Shown here in pieces: positions 18,818-27,868 of a DNA stretch of 48,458 nt. Source of the stretch: Bacteroidota bacterium (GTDB lineage Bacteria; Bacteroidota; Ignavibacteria; UBA10030); NCBI GenBank assembly GCA_026416125.1, contig JAOAFT010000017.1, forward strand, positions 1 to 48,458, written 5' to 3'. The notes beneath the pieces were generated by a model, which saw only the letters and a list, made by a program, of their open reading frames with translations, was not told the DNA's origin and searched no databases. The translations under genes were made by a program, and so were the position numbers. Position 1 is the first letter of the stretch. Every line of letters starts with the position of its first letter.

Positions 18818-19825
18818 ATGTCACTCACCAATATCAAAGAAACAAGGAAAAGCAGTATAACTGTTGGATTCCTTTATGAGGTAAATAGAGAACGATTAAA
18901 GCTTAAGACTGTTAACGGTGATATCGGGTTCGAGAAGAACATTTCTGATAAGAACATTCATCGTCCTGGGCTTGCTCTAGCTGGGTACGTCGAGCTCTTC
19001 ACGTACAATAGGGTCCAAATATTTGGAAATACAGAAATGCGGTACTTGAATCATTTAAGTAAGCCAGAACGAATTCAAGCATTCGAAACAATTTTTAAAT
19101 TTGACCTACCGTGCATCATTATAACAAACGATAATGTACTTGAAGATGACCTCGTTCGAATAGCAACAGACAAGAGAGTGTCAATATTTCAAACACCGTA
19201 TGAGACAACTAAAGTTGTATACTACTTGAGTGATTTTCTCGATGACCAGTTTTCACCACAAACAGTTATTCATGGGTCATTTGTTGATGTGTATGGTGTT
19301 GGTGTTCTTATAACTGGTCGTTCTGGTATTGGGAAGAGTGAAGTTGCTCTCGATCTTGTTGAGCGTGGACATCGTTTAGTCGCTGATGATATTGTTATGG
19401 TAGTACGAAAGGGAGAAGGAATACTAATCGGAACCGGCTCCGATGTGGTTAAGCACTTCATGGAAATTCGTGGATTAGGTTTAATCGATGTTCGTGCTAT
19501 ATTTGGTATCCGAGCTATTCGGTACCAAAAGCGAATTGAAATCCTAGTGGAACTAGAAGATTGGAAACAAGAGGAAGAATATACTCGAACTGGCCTGGAA
19601 CACGGTACTTTTAATGTTCTCGATGTACCATTACCACATATAAAGCTTCCAATCTTTCCCGGGAAAAACATTACCGTCATTGTGGAAGTAGTAGCTCTGG
19701 ATTACTTGTTGAAGCGATACGGCTATGATGCAGCTAAAACCTTCGCTCGTCGATTGGATGCTGCCATTGCGCAGAAATCGAAAGGTAAAGCTGCTATTGA
19801 CTACTTTGAGCATGATTTTGAGTAG
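18818..19825 (+). CDS. hprK: HPr kinase/phosphorylase
   Basis: Bifunctional enzyme that phosphorylates and dephosphorylates Ser46 of HPr and links carbon status to regulation. In the 335-residue product the Walker A loop is GRSGIGKS at residues 167-174, followed by the HprK block ERGHRLVADD and the MEIRGLGLIDVRAIFG signature. His152, in the IHG block, is the expected catalytic histidine. The frame is open to an ATG at 18758, but that overlaps hpf by 47 bases; the ATG at 18818 has GAGG seven bases upstream and is preferred. No ptsH or ptsI lies in the window. Confidence 0.93.
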   Translation: MSLTNIKETRKSSITVGFLYEVNRERLKLKTVNGDIGFEKNISDKNIHRPGLALAGYVELFTYNRVQIFGNTEMRYLNHLSKPERIQAFETIFKFDLPCIIITNDNVLEDDLVRIATDKRVSIFQTPYETTKVVYYLSDFLDDQFSPQTVIHGSFVDVYGVGVLITGRSGIGKSEVALDLVERGHRLVADDIVMVVRKGEGILIGTGSDVVKHFMEIRGLGLIDVRAIFGIRAIRYQKRIEILVELEDWKQEEEYTRTGLEHGTFNVLDVPLPHIKLPIFPGKNITVIVEVVALDYLLKRYGYDAAKTFARRLDAAIAQKSKGKAAIDYFEHDFE

Positions 19826-19851
19826 AAATTTTCAATTAGCCTCAAAAATCT

Positions 19852-19880
19852 TGACAAAACTAAAAATATTTCCTAACTTC
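19852..19880 (+). promoter_or_regulatory. Promoter-like site for the M23 peptidase gene
   Basis: TTGACA (19852-19857), 17 bases, then TAACTT (19875-19880), about 60 bases before the M23 start. It follows an imperfect inverted repeat at the end of hprK (19814-19822 with 19841-19850) that lacks a U-run and may only partly terminate. Confidence 0.6.
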
Positions 19881-19941
19881 ACGCAGCAAGAGAGTTCGCG
19901 TGTAGAACATTAGTCCCCAAAAATACATAAAGGGCTGTGTG

Positions 19942-20880
19942 ATGAAACTGCGATTAACACCGTTGTATAAATTTTCACCAGAGGCGCTTGCCTTTGTCAA
20001 AGTAAAGTGGGGGCGTACAAAAATAATGCTTATGGGGGTGCTGGTTTGTATTATTTTCCTGAGTGCAGTGTATGGTATTAATCAATATTACGGAGACATT
20101 CTTGGCCTTGCATACTTACACGAAACGACACTTGTTTATGAGAACAAAATACTCCGTGAACAATTGAAGTACCTTACGAAAAAAATAAATGATGTTCAGA
20201 AAATTATTGCCCAAGTAAGTGACAAGGGGAATGAATTACGTCTTTTAGTTAATCTACCTAAGTTGGAAATTGATATCCAAAAAGTTGGTGTTGGTGGTAT
20301 CGAAGAGAACGTTGAGCTTACTTCATCAAGTGAAATTAATGATATGCTTAACAATTTACAATTTCTTGTTAGTAAGCTTGAGCGTGAAGTAATGCTCCAA
20401 CGTACAAGTTATGACGAAGTCGCAAAAATGTATGAAAAAAATCGAACGATGTTCGAGCATCTTCCAGCTATTAAACCTGCAGATGGATATTTTTCACCAA
20501 ATAGCTATGGAATACGGCTACACCCGATATTGCGAATCTATCGGATGCATGAGGGAATAGATATTGTAAATGAAATTGGTACCCCTGTGTACGCAACAGG
20601 CAATGGAGTTGTGAGTTTTGCTGGACGCCAAATAGGATTGGGGTTGACTATCGAAATTAACCATGGGTATTCAATAAAAACAATTTATGGACACCTCTCA
20701 AAAATTCTTGTTCATGAAGGGCAGTCTGTGAAACGAGGTGATTTGATTGGTAGGATTGGAAATAGTGGTCTTTCCAGTGGACCACACTTGCATTACGAAG
20801 TACGAATTAACGGAGTTGCACAGAACCCAATTGATTACTTTTTCAATGATATCCATCCTGTTTCTATTGCACGAAAATGA
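19942..20880 (+). CDS. M23 family metallopeptidase (LytM-type, membrane-anchored)
   Basis: Cell-wall endopeptidase or activator facing the periplasm. The 312-residue product has one membrane helix at about residues 32-52, a helical coiled-coil region to about 180, then an M23 domain. Zinc ligands are visible as His and Asp of MHEGIDI and the HLHYE motif near residue 285; GHLSKILVHEGQSVKRGDLIG is typical. The start is taken as ATG 19942 with AAAGGG eight bases upstream; a GTG three bases earlier is also in frame. It is followed by a small DUF2795 gene and then an intrinsic terminator. Confidence 0.92.
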   Translation: MKLRLTPLYKFSPEALAFVKVKWGRTKIMLMGVLVCIIFLSAVYGINQYYGDILGLAYLHETTLVYENKILREQLKYLTKKINDVQKIIAQVSDKGNELRLLVNLPKLEIDIQKVGVGGIEENVELTSSSEINDMLNNLQFLVSKLEREVMLQRTSYDEVAKMYEKNRTMFEHLPAIKPADGYFSPNSYGIRLHPILRIYRMHEGIDIVNEIGTPVYATGNGVVSFAGRQIGLGLTIEINHGYSIKTIYGHLSKILVHEGQSVKRGDLIGRIGNSGLSSGPHLHYEVRINGVAQNPIDYFFNDIHPVSIARK

Positions 20881-20901
20881 TCATGAAGGGAGATGGTACA
20901 T

Positions 20902-21126
20902 ATGATCTGGACACTTGAACTTGCGTCATACTTAGATGATGCACCCTGGCCAGCTACAAAAGAAGAACTTATAGACTACGCTATTAGAACTGGGGCTCCA
21001 ACCCAAGTTATTCAAAACTTGGAAGAGCTGGAAGATTCTGATGAGCCATACGAAAGCATTGAAGAAATCTGGCCAGATTATCCATCAGATGAAGATTTCT
21101 TCTATGAAGATGAACAGGAGTATTAA
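20902..21126 (+). CDS. DUF2795 family small acidic protein
   Basis: A 74-residue very acidic protein. Its first half, LASYLDDAPWPATKEELIDYA followed by a GAP turn, matches the DUF2795 pattern (a small helical domain of unknown function), and the rest is Asp/Glu-rich (SIEEIWPDYPSDEDFFYEDEQ). An ATG nine bases upstream at 20893 is in frame, but the AAGGGAG site at 20886-20892 abuts it and is ideally spaced for 20902, which decides the start. It is the last gene before the terminator at 21180-21210, sharing a unit with the M23 peptidase. Confidence 0.85.
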   Translation: MIWTLELASYLDDAPWPATKEELIDYAIRTGAPTQVIQNLEELEDSDEPYESIEEIWPDYPSDEDFFYEDEQEY

Positions 21127-21179
21127 CTTGTTCAACACGTAACTACAGTAACTCTGTAGATCAGAATTGATGGGATTAG

Positions 21180-21210
21180 AACCCAGCAAATCAATGCTGG
21201 GTTTTTTTTT
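21180..21210 (+). terminator. Intrinsic terminator after the M23/DUF2795 operon
   Basis: A perfect 9-bp stem, AACCCAGCA (21180-21188) with TGCTGGGTT (21195-21203), encloses a six-base loop and is followed by a T-run to 21210. A smaller hairpin (CTACAG 21143-21148 with CTGTAG 21154-21159) lies just upstream. Its position shows that an upstream start for the next gene at 21167 is not real. Confidence 0.9.
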
Positions 21211-21220
21211 ACGAAACGTT

Positions 21221-23263
21221 ATGACAAGGAAAGTAGCTTTTTTAGTACTAGCGTTTGTGTGCTCTCTTTTCGCTCAGGCTACGAGGACTTATGAAATCGA
21301 AAAAATAGTGTTCGTGGGAAATCGGTTTTTGCCTGACGAACAGTTACGTTCGATTCTTACACTCCGTGAAACACCAGCAGGACTTTGGAAGTTCATTTAT
21401 CGCAACGTTAGCGAAGCTGTTGGACAAAAACCGGAGTTCTTTGATCCGGTCAATTTTACATCTGATTATCAACGACTTAAGCAATTTTATGAGCGTCGTG
21501 GTTTTTTCACTGCAACGATTGATACAACAATCGATTTTGATACTGATGAAATGACGGTTACAATTACATATAAAATTAATGAAGGTAAGCGATCGTACAT
21601 CGATACTTTGATCTACCGTGGGTTAGATAAGCTTCCGTCTGATGTACATAGTGCAATATTTAAAGATCCCATCGTAAAAGTAGGTGATCCGTACGACTTA
21701 GAACAATTGGAGAACGAATTACGGCGTATTGTTTCAATATTGGCAAATTCTGGATACATCAATGCAAAGGTTGTTCGAGTTGAAGCCAAACGATTTGCAT
21801 CGACAAACAATTTTTCTGTGTTATACGAATTTCAACCAGGCGATCGTTATCGATTTGGTGCGATTCATGTAGTCTATGATAGTACTAGTAACGAGCGAAT
21901 TAGCGAAGGAGTAATTTTGCGGCATTTAGATTTTTCCGAAGGAGAGTACTACAGCGAAGAAAAAAAATTTCAAAGTGAACGGAATTTAAATCGATTGGGG
22001 GTGTTTGATATAAGTCGAATTGAAAATATGACATCTGAACAAGTGCTTGAAACTCATACTGTACCGGTTGTTGTAACAGTCAGAACACGGTCATTCCAAG
22101 AACTCGCACCAGAAATTGGTATTAATGATGAAAATAATGCATTTAACATTTCGTTCGGAGTAGCGTACAGCCACCGGAACCTTTTTGGAGGAGCACAGAA
22201 TTTTACATCGTCACTCCGAATGAGCATCCAATCGATTCGTGACTTTCGGTTAAAAAAATTTTTATCAGAAGATCGTTTGAAAGATAGCTCAATTATAGCA
22301 AAGCTCGATTGGAGCATGCAGCTCGTACAACCATACTTTTTGAACAATAAAACAAGTCTACGTGTAGCATTTACTGCTAGTGTTGATAAACAGCGTTCGT
22401 ACTACCTTCCAGTTGTGCGATGGCAAACAGGTGTAACCACACAGACAGCAATGTATACCAAGGTGTTCCTCGATTGGAACTTGGAATTTAGTAATCCGAC
22501 AGCGCTCGCAACGCGAGCAGATACTATAATAGGGCTCTACGAACGTCAGCTGAATTCAATTTTTACATTTACTATTCAACGCGATAAACGAAACGATGTT
22601 TTTTACCCTTCCTCTGGTTTTTTCCATTCATTTACATTCGAAGAAGCAGGTTTACTTCCACGCACGATTGGTCCATTTATAAAGAATACAATTCCATACT
22701 CGCAGTATATCAAAACAGTGGTTTTTGGGTATTGGTATTGGGATCCTACATTAAGGAATAAATTCATTTGGGCAGTGAAAGCAAAAGTCGGTACTGCATT
22801 TCTCTATGGGCACGCTGCTGCAAATGTACCATTAACACAACGCTTCTTTGCTGGTGGTAGTGGAAGTATGCGTGGATGGAAAGCAAGGAGCTTGGGGGTT
22901 GTACAACGACGAGATCTAGGTGGAAACGCATTAATTGAAGGGACCGTTGAAGGGAGATGGAATCCTTTACAAGAAGCTGGTTCATTTTTGTTTCTTGATG
23001 CTTCCAAAATATCTTTTGTAGGATTTTACGACATTGGCAACATGTGGGCACGACCAGCAGAAATCCGTGTATCACAACTCTCGATGGATATAGGCATTGG
23101 TATACGTTACAACACTGTTGCTGGTCCGATTCGTTTTGATTTTGGTGTACGTTTGTACGATCCCGATCTCCCACAGCGGTATCGATGGATTCATCAGCGA
23201 CGATTCTTTCCAGAAACCGTTGCAAATGGGGTTTTTCATCTTGGTGTAGGACATACGTTTTAG
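21221..23263 (+). CDS. bamA: Outer-membrane assembly protein of the Omp85/BamA family
   Basis: Inserts beta-barrel proteins into the outer membrane. The 680-residue product has a signal peptide (MTRKVAFLVLAFVCSLFAQA), POTRA repeats starting with TYEIEKIVFVGNRFLPDEQL, and a C-terminal 16-strand barrel ending in the aromatic GVGHTF. The barrel holds the conserved GGSGSMRGWKARSLG loop-6 motif, which carries the RGW variant of the family's VRGY/F-type turn. Only about three POTRA domains fit in the periplasmic part, so TamA-like or another Omp85 branch is possible. The ATG at 21221 follows the terminator; starts inside the terminator are rejected. holB starts two bases after the stop. Confidence 0.85.
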   Translation: MTRKVAFLVLAFVCSLFAQATRTYEIEKIVFVGNRFLPDEQLRSILTLRETPAGLWKFIYRNVSEAVGQKPEFFDPVNFTSDYQRLKQFYERRGFFTATIDTTIDFDTDEMTVTITYKINEGKRSYIDTLIYRGLDKLPSDVHSAIFKDPIVKVGDPYDLEQLENELRRIVSILANSGYINAKVVRVEAKRFASTNNFSVLYEFQPGDRYRFGAIHVVYDSTSNERISEGVILRHLDFSEGEYYSEEKKFQSERNLNRLGVFDISRIENMTSEQVLETHTVPVVVTVRTRSFQELAPEIGINDENNAFNISFGVAYSHRNLFGGAQNFTSSLRMSIQSIRDFRLKKFLSEDRLKDSSIIAKLDWSMQLVQPYFLNNKTSLRVAFTASVDKQRSYYLPVVRWQTGVTTQTAMYTKVFLDWNLEFSNPTALATRADTIIGLYERQLNSIFTFTIQRDKRNDVFYPSSGFFHSFTFEEAGLLPRTIGPFIKNTIPYSQYIKTVVFGYWYWDPTLRNKFIWAVKAKVGTAFLYGHAAANVPLTQRFFAGGSGSMRGWKARSLGVVQRRDLGGNALIEGTVEGRWNPLQEAGSFLFLDASKISFVGFYDIGNMWARPAEIRVSQLSMDIGIGIRYNTVAGPIRFDFGVRLYDPDLPQRYRWIHQRRFFPETVANGVFHLGVGHTF

Positions 23264-23265
23264 CT

Positions 23266-24387
23266 ATGGCGTGGAATTCAATTATTGGACAAGAGCGTGT
23301 AAAACGTCTCCTCATAAAAACGTTAGAGCAGAGAACAATTGCTCACGCTTACCTTTTCTATGGTCCGAAAGGTATTGGGAAAAGTGCTCTTGCACTTGAA
23401 TTTGCTAAAGCATTATTGTGCGAAGCACAGTCCAACGATGCGTGTGGAAGCTGTAAAAGTTGCAAACAGTTTGAAACACTTCAACACCCAGATGTTCATC
23501 TTGTGTTTCCTCTTCCAATAGGAAACAACGAAAAAAGTGGAGATGATCCATACGAACGATTAACCGATGAGCAACTTTCAACAATACGTGAGCAACTTCG
23601 TCTTAAAGCAAGGAATTATTATCATACCATAGAAATACCGAAAGCAAATTTTATAAAGATTAATAGTATTCGCGAGTTAAAGAAACAAACAGCCCTTGCT
23701 CGTATACAATCACGATTTAAAGTTTTTGTTATATTCGAAGCTGAAAAGATGAATACAGAAGCTGCAAATTCATTATTAAAAACGCTCGAGGAACCACTTC
23801 CTAATACTGTGTTGCTGTTGACAACAAATGATCGTGATCAAATTTTAACAACGATAATTTCTCGATGTCAACAAGTACAATGCATGCCACTTTCGGAAGA
23901 CGAAATAATCAAGGCACTTATTGAAAGGGATGGATGTTCAGAATCACACGCACGTTCAGCTGCACGCTTGTCTAATGGAAGCTATTGGCAGGCACAACGA
24001 ATTATTGCGAACGATATTGAACCGTATCAAACAGAGGTAATTAATTTCCTTGGGTACGCTGTCACAAGACAGTGGAGAGAACTCATTGCGATTGTAGATG
24101 AGCTTGTAACACGCGAAAAATATGATATTCGGCAATGGCTCCAATTGCTTCAACTATGGTTGCGTGAGGCAATGGTACTGCGTGAAACAAAAATAGACAA
24201 CTATTCATTTTTTCACGCAGAACGTTGCAAACGATTTCTTGAACGGTATCCCAATGCAAGACTCAACGAGGCAATTACTGCAATCGATCGAGCAATTGCT
24301 CATCTAGATAAAAATGTCTACCTTCCATTAGTAATTACAACATTAGCACTAGATTTGCATCAATTAATAACGGATTATCAATTATGA
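23266..24387 (+). CDS. holB: DNA polymerase III subunit delta' (clamp loader)
   Basis: Part of the clamp-loader AAA+ complex that places the sliding clamp on DNA. The 373-residue product starts MAWNSIIGQERVKRLL and has a Walker A loop GPKGIGKS at residues 33-40. A zinc module uses Cys52, Cys60, Cys63 and Cys66, and TLEEP and TTIISRCQQV (sensor/SRC region) are present. The upstream ATG at 23185 lies in the barrel gene and is rejected. The gene ends with a four-base ATGA overlap with metG. The tau/gamma subunit DnaX is not in the window; the SRC motif is shared by DnaX, but the length and context favour delta'. Confidence 0.9.
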   Translation: MAWNSIIGQERVKRLLIKTLEQRTIAHAYLFYGPKGIGKSALALEFAKALLCEAQSNDACGSCKSCKQFETLQHPDVHLVFPLPIGNNEKSGDDPYERLTDEQLSTIREQLRLKARNYYHTIEIPKANFIKINSIRELKKQTALARIQSRFKVFVIFEAEKMNTEAANSLLKTLEEPLPNTVLLLTTNDRDQILTTIISRCQQVQCMPLSEDEIIKALIERDGCSESHARSAARLSNGSYWQAQRIIANDIEPYQTEVINFLGYAVTRQWRELIAIVDELVTREKYDIRQWLQLLQLWLREAMVLRETKIDNYSFFHAERCKRFLERYPNARLNEAITAIDRAIAHLDKNVYLPLVITTLALDLHQLITDYQL

Positions 24388-26459
24388 AAAAAGAGTTTAA
24401 ACGAGTACTTATCACAGCTGCATTACCATATGCAAATGGATACATTCATTTAGGACATTTGGCAGGCGCATACCTCCCTGCTGACATCTACGCTCGATAC
24501 CAACGTCTTAAAAAGAGAGATGTACTCTTTATCTGTGGCTCTGATGAACACGGTGTTGCAATAACAGTGTCAGCAGAACGAGAGAAAACGACACCTCAGG
24601 CGATTATTGATCGGTACCATCCGGCAAACAAAGAAGCATTTGAACAGTTTGGTATGAGCTTTGATAATTATTCGCGGACATCGCTACCACTACACCATGA
24701 AACAACGAGAGAATTTTTTGCTGATTTCTACAAGCGTAATATTGTTATTGAAAAGAAAGAACAGCAGTTGTATTGCGAGCGCGATGCTATGTTTCTTGCT
24801 GATCGATATGTCGAAGGAACTTGCCCGAAGTGCAAATCGATTCAGGCGCGTGGTGATCAATGTGAAAGTTGTGGTTCGTGGCTAAGTCAAATAGAACTTA
24901 TTGATCCAAAATGTAAAATATGTGGGAGTAGGCCAGTTATTCGTGAAACAACACATTTGTATTTCCCGTTAGGTCGTTACCAGCAACGACTAGAAAAGTA
25001 TATTAGAGAACGACATGAACGTGATGGTTGGAAAGAAAATGTACTTCGGTATAACGAATCATGGTTCAAAGAAGGTTTGCAAGACCGTGCTGTAACACGG
25101 GATCTCACATGGGGTGTGCCTGTACCAGTAAAAGGATTTGAAACGAAAGTCGTCTACGTATGGTTCGACGCAGTCCTAGGATACATTTCTTCAACAAAAG
25201 AGTGGGCATTGAAGAATAAAACACCTGAAGCTTGGAGAGAGTACTGGCAACGTGACGATACAAAGTATGTTGCATTCATTGGAAAAGATAATGTTGTATT
25301 CCATTGTATTGTGTTTCCAGCAATGTTAATGGCATGGAACGATGGTCATCCTGATGAACAATATGTACTTCCTGAAAATGTTCCAGCAAATGAATTTTTA
25401 AATTTTGAAGGGCAAAAGTTTTCCAAAAGCCGTGGATGGGGAATAGATGTACGTGATTTTCTCCGTTTTTTCCCAGCTGACACATTACGGTATGCTCTTG
25501 CTGTTAACTTACCGGAAAAAAGTGATAGCGATTTTTATCTACGGGATTTTCAGGCACGTGTAAATAATGAGCTTGCAGATATACTTGGGAATTTTATCAA
25601 TCGAACACTTGCATTTATCGAGAAGAATTTTAATGGAAAAGTACCTCCACGCGGTGACCTCAATGATCTGGATATACAGATACTTGAATACATGAAGCAA
25701 GCTCCAACTAGAGTTGGAAATTACTACGAACAGTACCGATTTAGGGAAGGTCTTGCTGAAGCAATGAATCTTGCCCGTGTTGCAAACAAGTATTTTAACG
25801 ATAGTGAACCATGGAAAACAGCAAAGGCAGATAAAGCTCGATGTGCTACTACACTCAATATTTCTACGCAAGTAGTACGGGCATTAGCGATTTTAATGGA
25901 ACCTGTAATACCACATACATCTCACCGTATTTGGTCACTCTTGAATTTACAAACAACCATTTATGATGATGGGTGGGACAGTGCAGGGGAAGAGAGAGTT
26001 CCTGTTAATCACCTGGTGAAAAGTCCAGAAATACTCATTTCAAAAATTGAAGATTCACAGATAAAACAAATTCTCAACTTTATAGAAAGTGGTTCAGAAA
26101 CATCTACTCTAACTACAATTGCAATGCAAACACATACCATAACGATTGACGATTTTAAAAAAATTGACCTTCGTGTAGGGAAAGTCCTTTCTGCCGAACG
26201 TTTACCTAAATCTGAAAAACTCCTCAAGGTACTTGTTGACCTTGGTGTTGAACAACGACAACTCATTGCAGGTATAGCACAATATTATACACCTGATCAA
26301 TTAGTGGGGAAATCGGTTGTTGTTGTTGCTAATCTAAAACCCACAAAATTAATGGGACATGAATCTCGTGGGATGCTCTTAGCTGCTACTGACCACGACG
26401 GGACTCTTGCGTTAGTAACCCTTGAGCGAGATATTACACCGGGTTCTTCTGTAAAGTAG
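24384..26459 (+). CDS. metG: Methionyl-tRNA synthetase with C-terminal tRNA-binding domain
   Basis: Charges tRNA-Met, including the initiator. The 691-residue product has the HIGH-type motif as IHLGH near residue 22, a zinc-binding knuckle with four CxxC pairs near 140-175 (CPKC, CESC, CKIC), and the KMSKS motif as KFSKS near 350. The last 110 residues form an EMAP/tRBD-like OB fold (FKKIDLRVGKVLSAERLP). The gene overlaps holB by four bases and precedes the menaquinone cassette by seven bases, so the whole run is probably one operon. Confidence 0.97.
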   Translation: MKKEFKRVLITAALPYANGYIHLGHLAGAYLPADIYARYQRLKKRDVLFICGSDEHGVAITVSAEREKTTPQAIIDRYHPANKEAFEQFGMSFDNYSRTSLPLHHETTREFFADFYKRNIVIEKKEQQLYCERDAMFLADRYVEGTCPKCKSIQARGDQCESCGSWLSQIELIDPKCKICGSRPVIRETTHLYFPLGRYQQRLEKYIRERHERDGWKENVLRYNESWFKEGLQDRAVTRDLTWGVPVPVKGFETKVVYVWFDAVLGYISSTKEWALKNKTPEAWREYWQRDDTKYVAFIGKDNVVFHCIVFPAMLMAWNDGHPDEQYVLPENVPANEFLNFEGQKFSKSRGWGIDVRDFLRFFPADTLRYALAVNLPEKSDSDFYLRDFQARVNNELADILGNFINRTLAFIEKNFNGKVPPRGDLNDLDIQILEYMKQAPTRVGNYYEQYRFREGLAEAMNLARVANKYFNDSEPWKTAKADKARCATTLNISTQVVRALAILMEPVIPHTSHRIWSLLNLQTTIYDDGWDSAGEERVPVNHLVKSPEILISKIEDSQIKQILNFIESGSETSTLTTIAMQTHTITIDDFKKIDLRVGKVLSAERLPKSEKLLKVLVDLGVEQRQLIAGIAQYYTPDQLVGKSVVVVANLKPTKLMGHESRGMLLAATDHDGTLALVTLERDITPGSSVK

Positions 26460-26466
26460 TGTATGT

Positions 26467-27318
26467 ATGAACTGGAACAGACAATGGAAAAAAGTAGCTC
26501 GATTTCTTAAAATTGAACATACGCTATTTTCACTTCCACTTATTTTTGCTGGTGTATTGTTAGCAGCAAAGCAGATACCACCACTTTACCAGATCGTACT
26601 CATTCTTCTTGCTGCAGTTGGTGCAAGAACCGTTGCTCTTTCATTGAATCGCATTATTGATAGGCACATAGACGCAAAAAACCCACGTACTTCAAATCGG
26701 GAACTACCAAGGAAAACAATGAAAGTATCAGAAGCGCTCATAGTTATGTGTATCGGCCTACTCTTCTACATCGGAAGTGCAGCACTGATTTCTCCTTTTT
26801 GTTTACTACTCTCACCTATACCACTTCTTGTGTTTGCAGTGTACCCATACTTAAAACGTTTTACACCTTTGGTACATTTTGGTGTGGGGCTTGGTTTAGC
26901 AATGGCTCCTTTAGGTGGATGGTTGGCTGTTACCTGTACGTTCGATGGAATCTTACCGGGTGCGTTACTTGCGCTCTTTATGTTTTTCTGGGCATCTGGA
27001 TTCGACGTTATTTATGCAACCCTTGATGAAGAATTCGACAAGAAAGAGAAGCTATATTCTCTAGTCGCAACGTATGGTAAGGAAAAAGCGTTGAAAATAT
27101 CTGCAATGCTCCATGTACTTTCTTTCTGTGTGTTATCGTTAGTATGGGCATTGTATCTACACAATGTTGGTTCGTTGCTTTTGCTTCTCCTCTCAGGGTA
27201 TTTACTTTACTTAGAACATAAAAATGTAGATAATGTTGAATTGGCATTTTTTAGAATCAACGCTTTGAATGGATTTGTGATACTAGGAATGGTAATAGTA
27301 GGAATCTACTTCTCATGA
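26467..27318 (+). CDS. UbiA-like prenyltransferase (menaquinone, MqnP-type)
   Basis: Integral membrane enzyme that attaches a polyprenyl chain to an aromatic acid. The 283-residue product has about nine hydrophobic segments. The two Asp-rich Mg/diphosphate motifs are visible as NRIIDRHID near residue 60 and DEEFDKKEKLYSL near 185. In the window's context, with UbiX- and UbiD-like neighbours and futalosine enzymes, the substrate is most likely a dihydroxynaphthoate-type acid, corresponding to the MqnP role. That assignment comes from context; 4-hydroxybenzoate prenylation would give a similar sequence. It overlaps the next gene by four bases (ATGA). Confidence 0.88.
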   Translation: MNWNRQWKKVARFLKIEHTLFSLPLIFAGVLLAAKQIPPLYQIVLILLAAVGARTVALSLNRIIDRHIDAKNPRTSNRELPRKTMKVSEALIVMCIGLLFYIGSAALISPFCLLLSPIPLLVFAVYPYLKRFTPLVHFGVGLGLAMAPLGGWLAVTCTFDGILPGALLALFMFFWASGFDVIYATLDEEFDKKEKLYSLVATYGKEKALKISAMLHVLSFCVLSLVWALYLHNVGSLLLLLLSGYLLYLEHKNVDNVELAFFRINALNGFVILGMVIVGIYFS

Positions 27319-27866
27319 GGATCGTCGTTGGCATAACAGGAGCATCGGGAGTACTCTTTGCCAGAGAATTCTTGCGGCAATGTGATACTGAAAAATACTT
27401 AATTGTTAGTAAATGGGGAAGCGTTGTATTGAGGGATGAATTAGGTATTACAGAACGAGATTTACTACCGTATGTACAAAAATATTTTCATGATGATGAT
27501 CTTACCGCTCCAATAGCTTCTGGTTCCAATAAGATTGATGCTGTTGTAATACTACCATGCTCAACCTCTACGTTAGGTAAGATTGCTTCAGGAATTGGGG
27601 ACACTTTGATTACACGGGTTGCACATGTAGCATTGAAAGAACGGTGGAAACTCATTCTATGTGTGCGAGAAACCCCACTATCGACTATAACGCTTGAACA
27701 CGCAATGAAACTCTCCATGCATGGAGCACTCATAATGCCAATTTCACCACCATTCTATACAAAACCGTCAACGCTTGATGATGTTATTGCGGTATTTGTC
27801 GAGAAGTTATGTAATATTCTAGGTATACGTGAGTCAAGAGGTTGGCGCTCTGAGAATTTGGAGTAA
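27315..27866 (+). CDS. ubiX: UbiX-like flavin prenyltransferase
   Basis: Makes prenylated FMN, the cofactor of UbiD-family decarboxylases. The 183-residue length is typical. It starts MRIVVGITGASGVLFAREFL, the FMN/phosphate-binding opening, and has the PCSTSTLGKIASGIGDTLI block near 75-95 and RETPLSTITLEHAMKLS near 120-140. Its partner UbiD-like gene begins two bases downstream; the pair is often seen with futalosine-pathway genes, where they are called MqnM/MqnL-type. Confidence 0.92.
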   Translation: MRIVVGITGASGVLFAREFLRQCDTEKYLIVSKWGSVVLRDELGITERDLLPYVQKYFHDDDLTAPIASGSNKIDAVVILPCSTSTLGKIASGIGDTLITRVAHVALKERWKLILCVRETPLSTITLEHAMKLSMHGALIMPISPPFYTKPSTLDDVIAVFVEKLCNILGIRESRGWRSENLE

Positions 27867-27868
27867 GG

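Noticed and set aside
19814-19850. Inverted repeat GATTTTGAG / CTCAAAAATC at the hprK stop as a terminator
   Set aside because: The 9-bp arms carry a bulge, the loop is 18 bases and no U-run follows, so it is not listed as a terminator.
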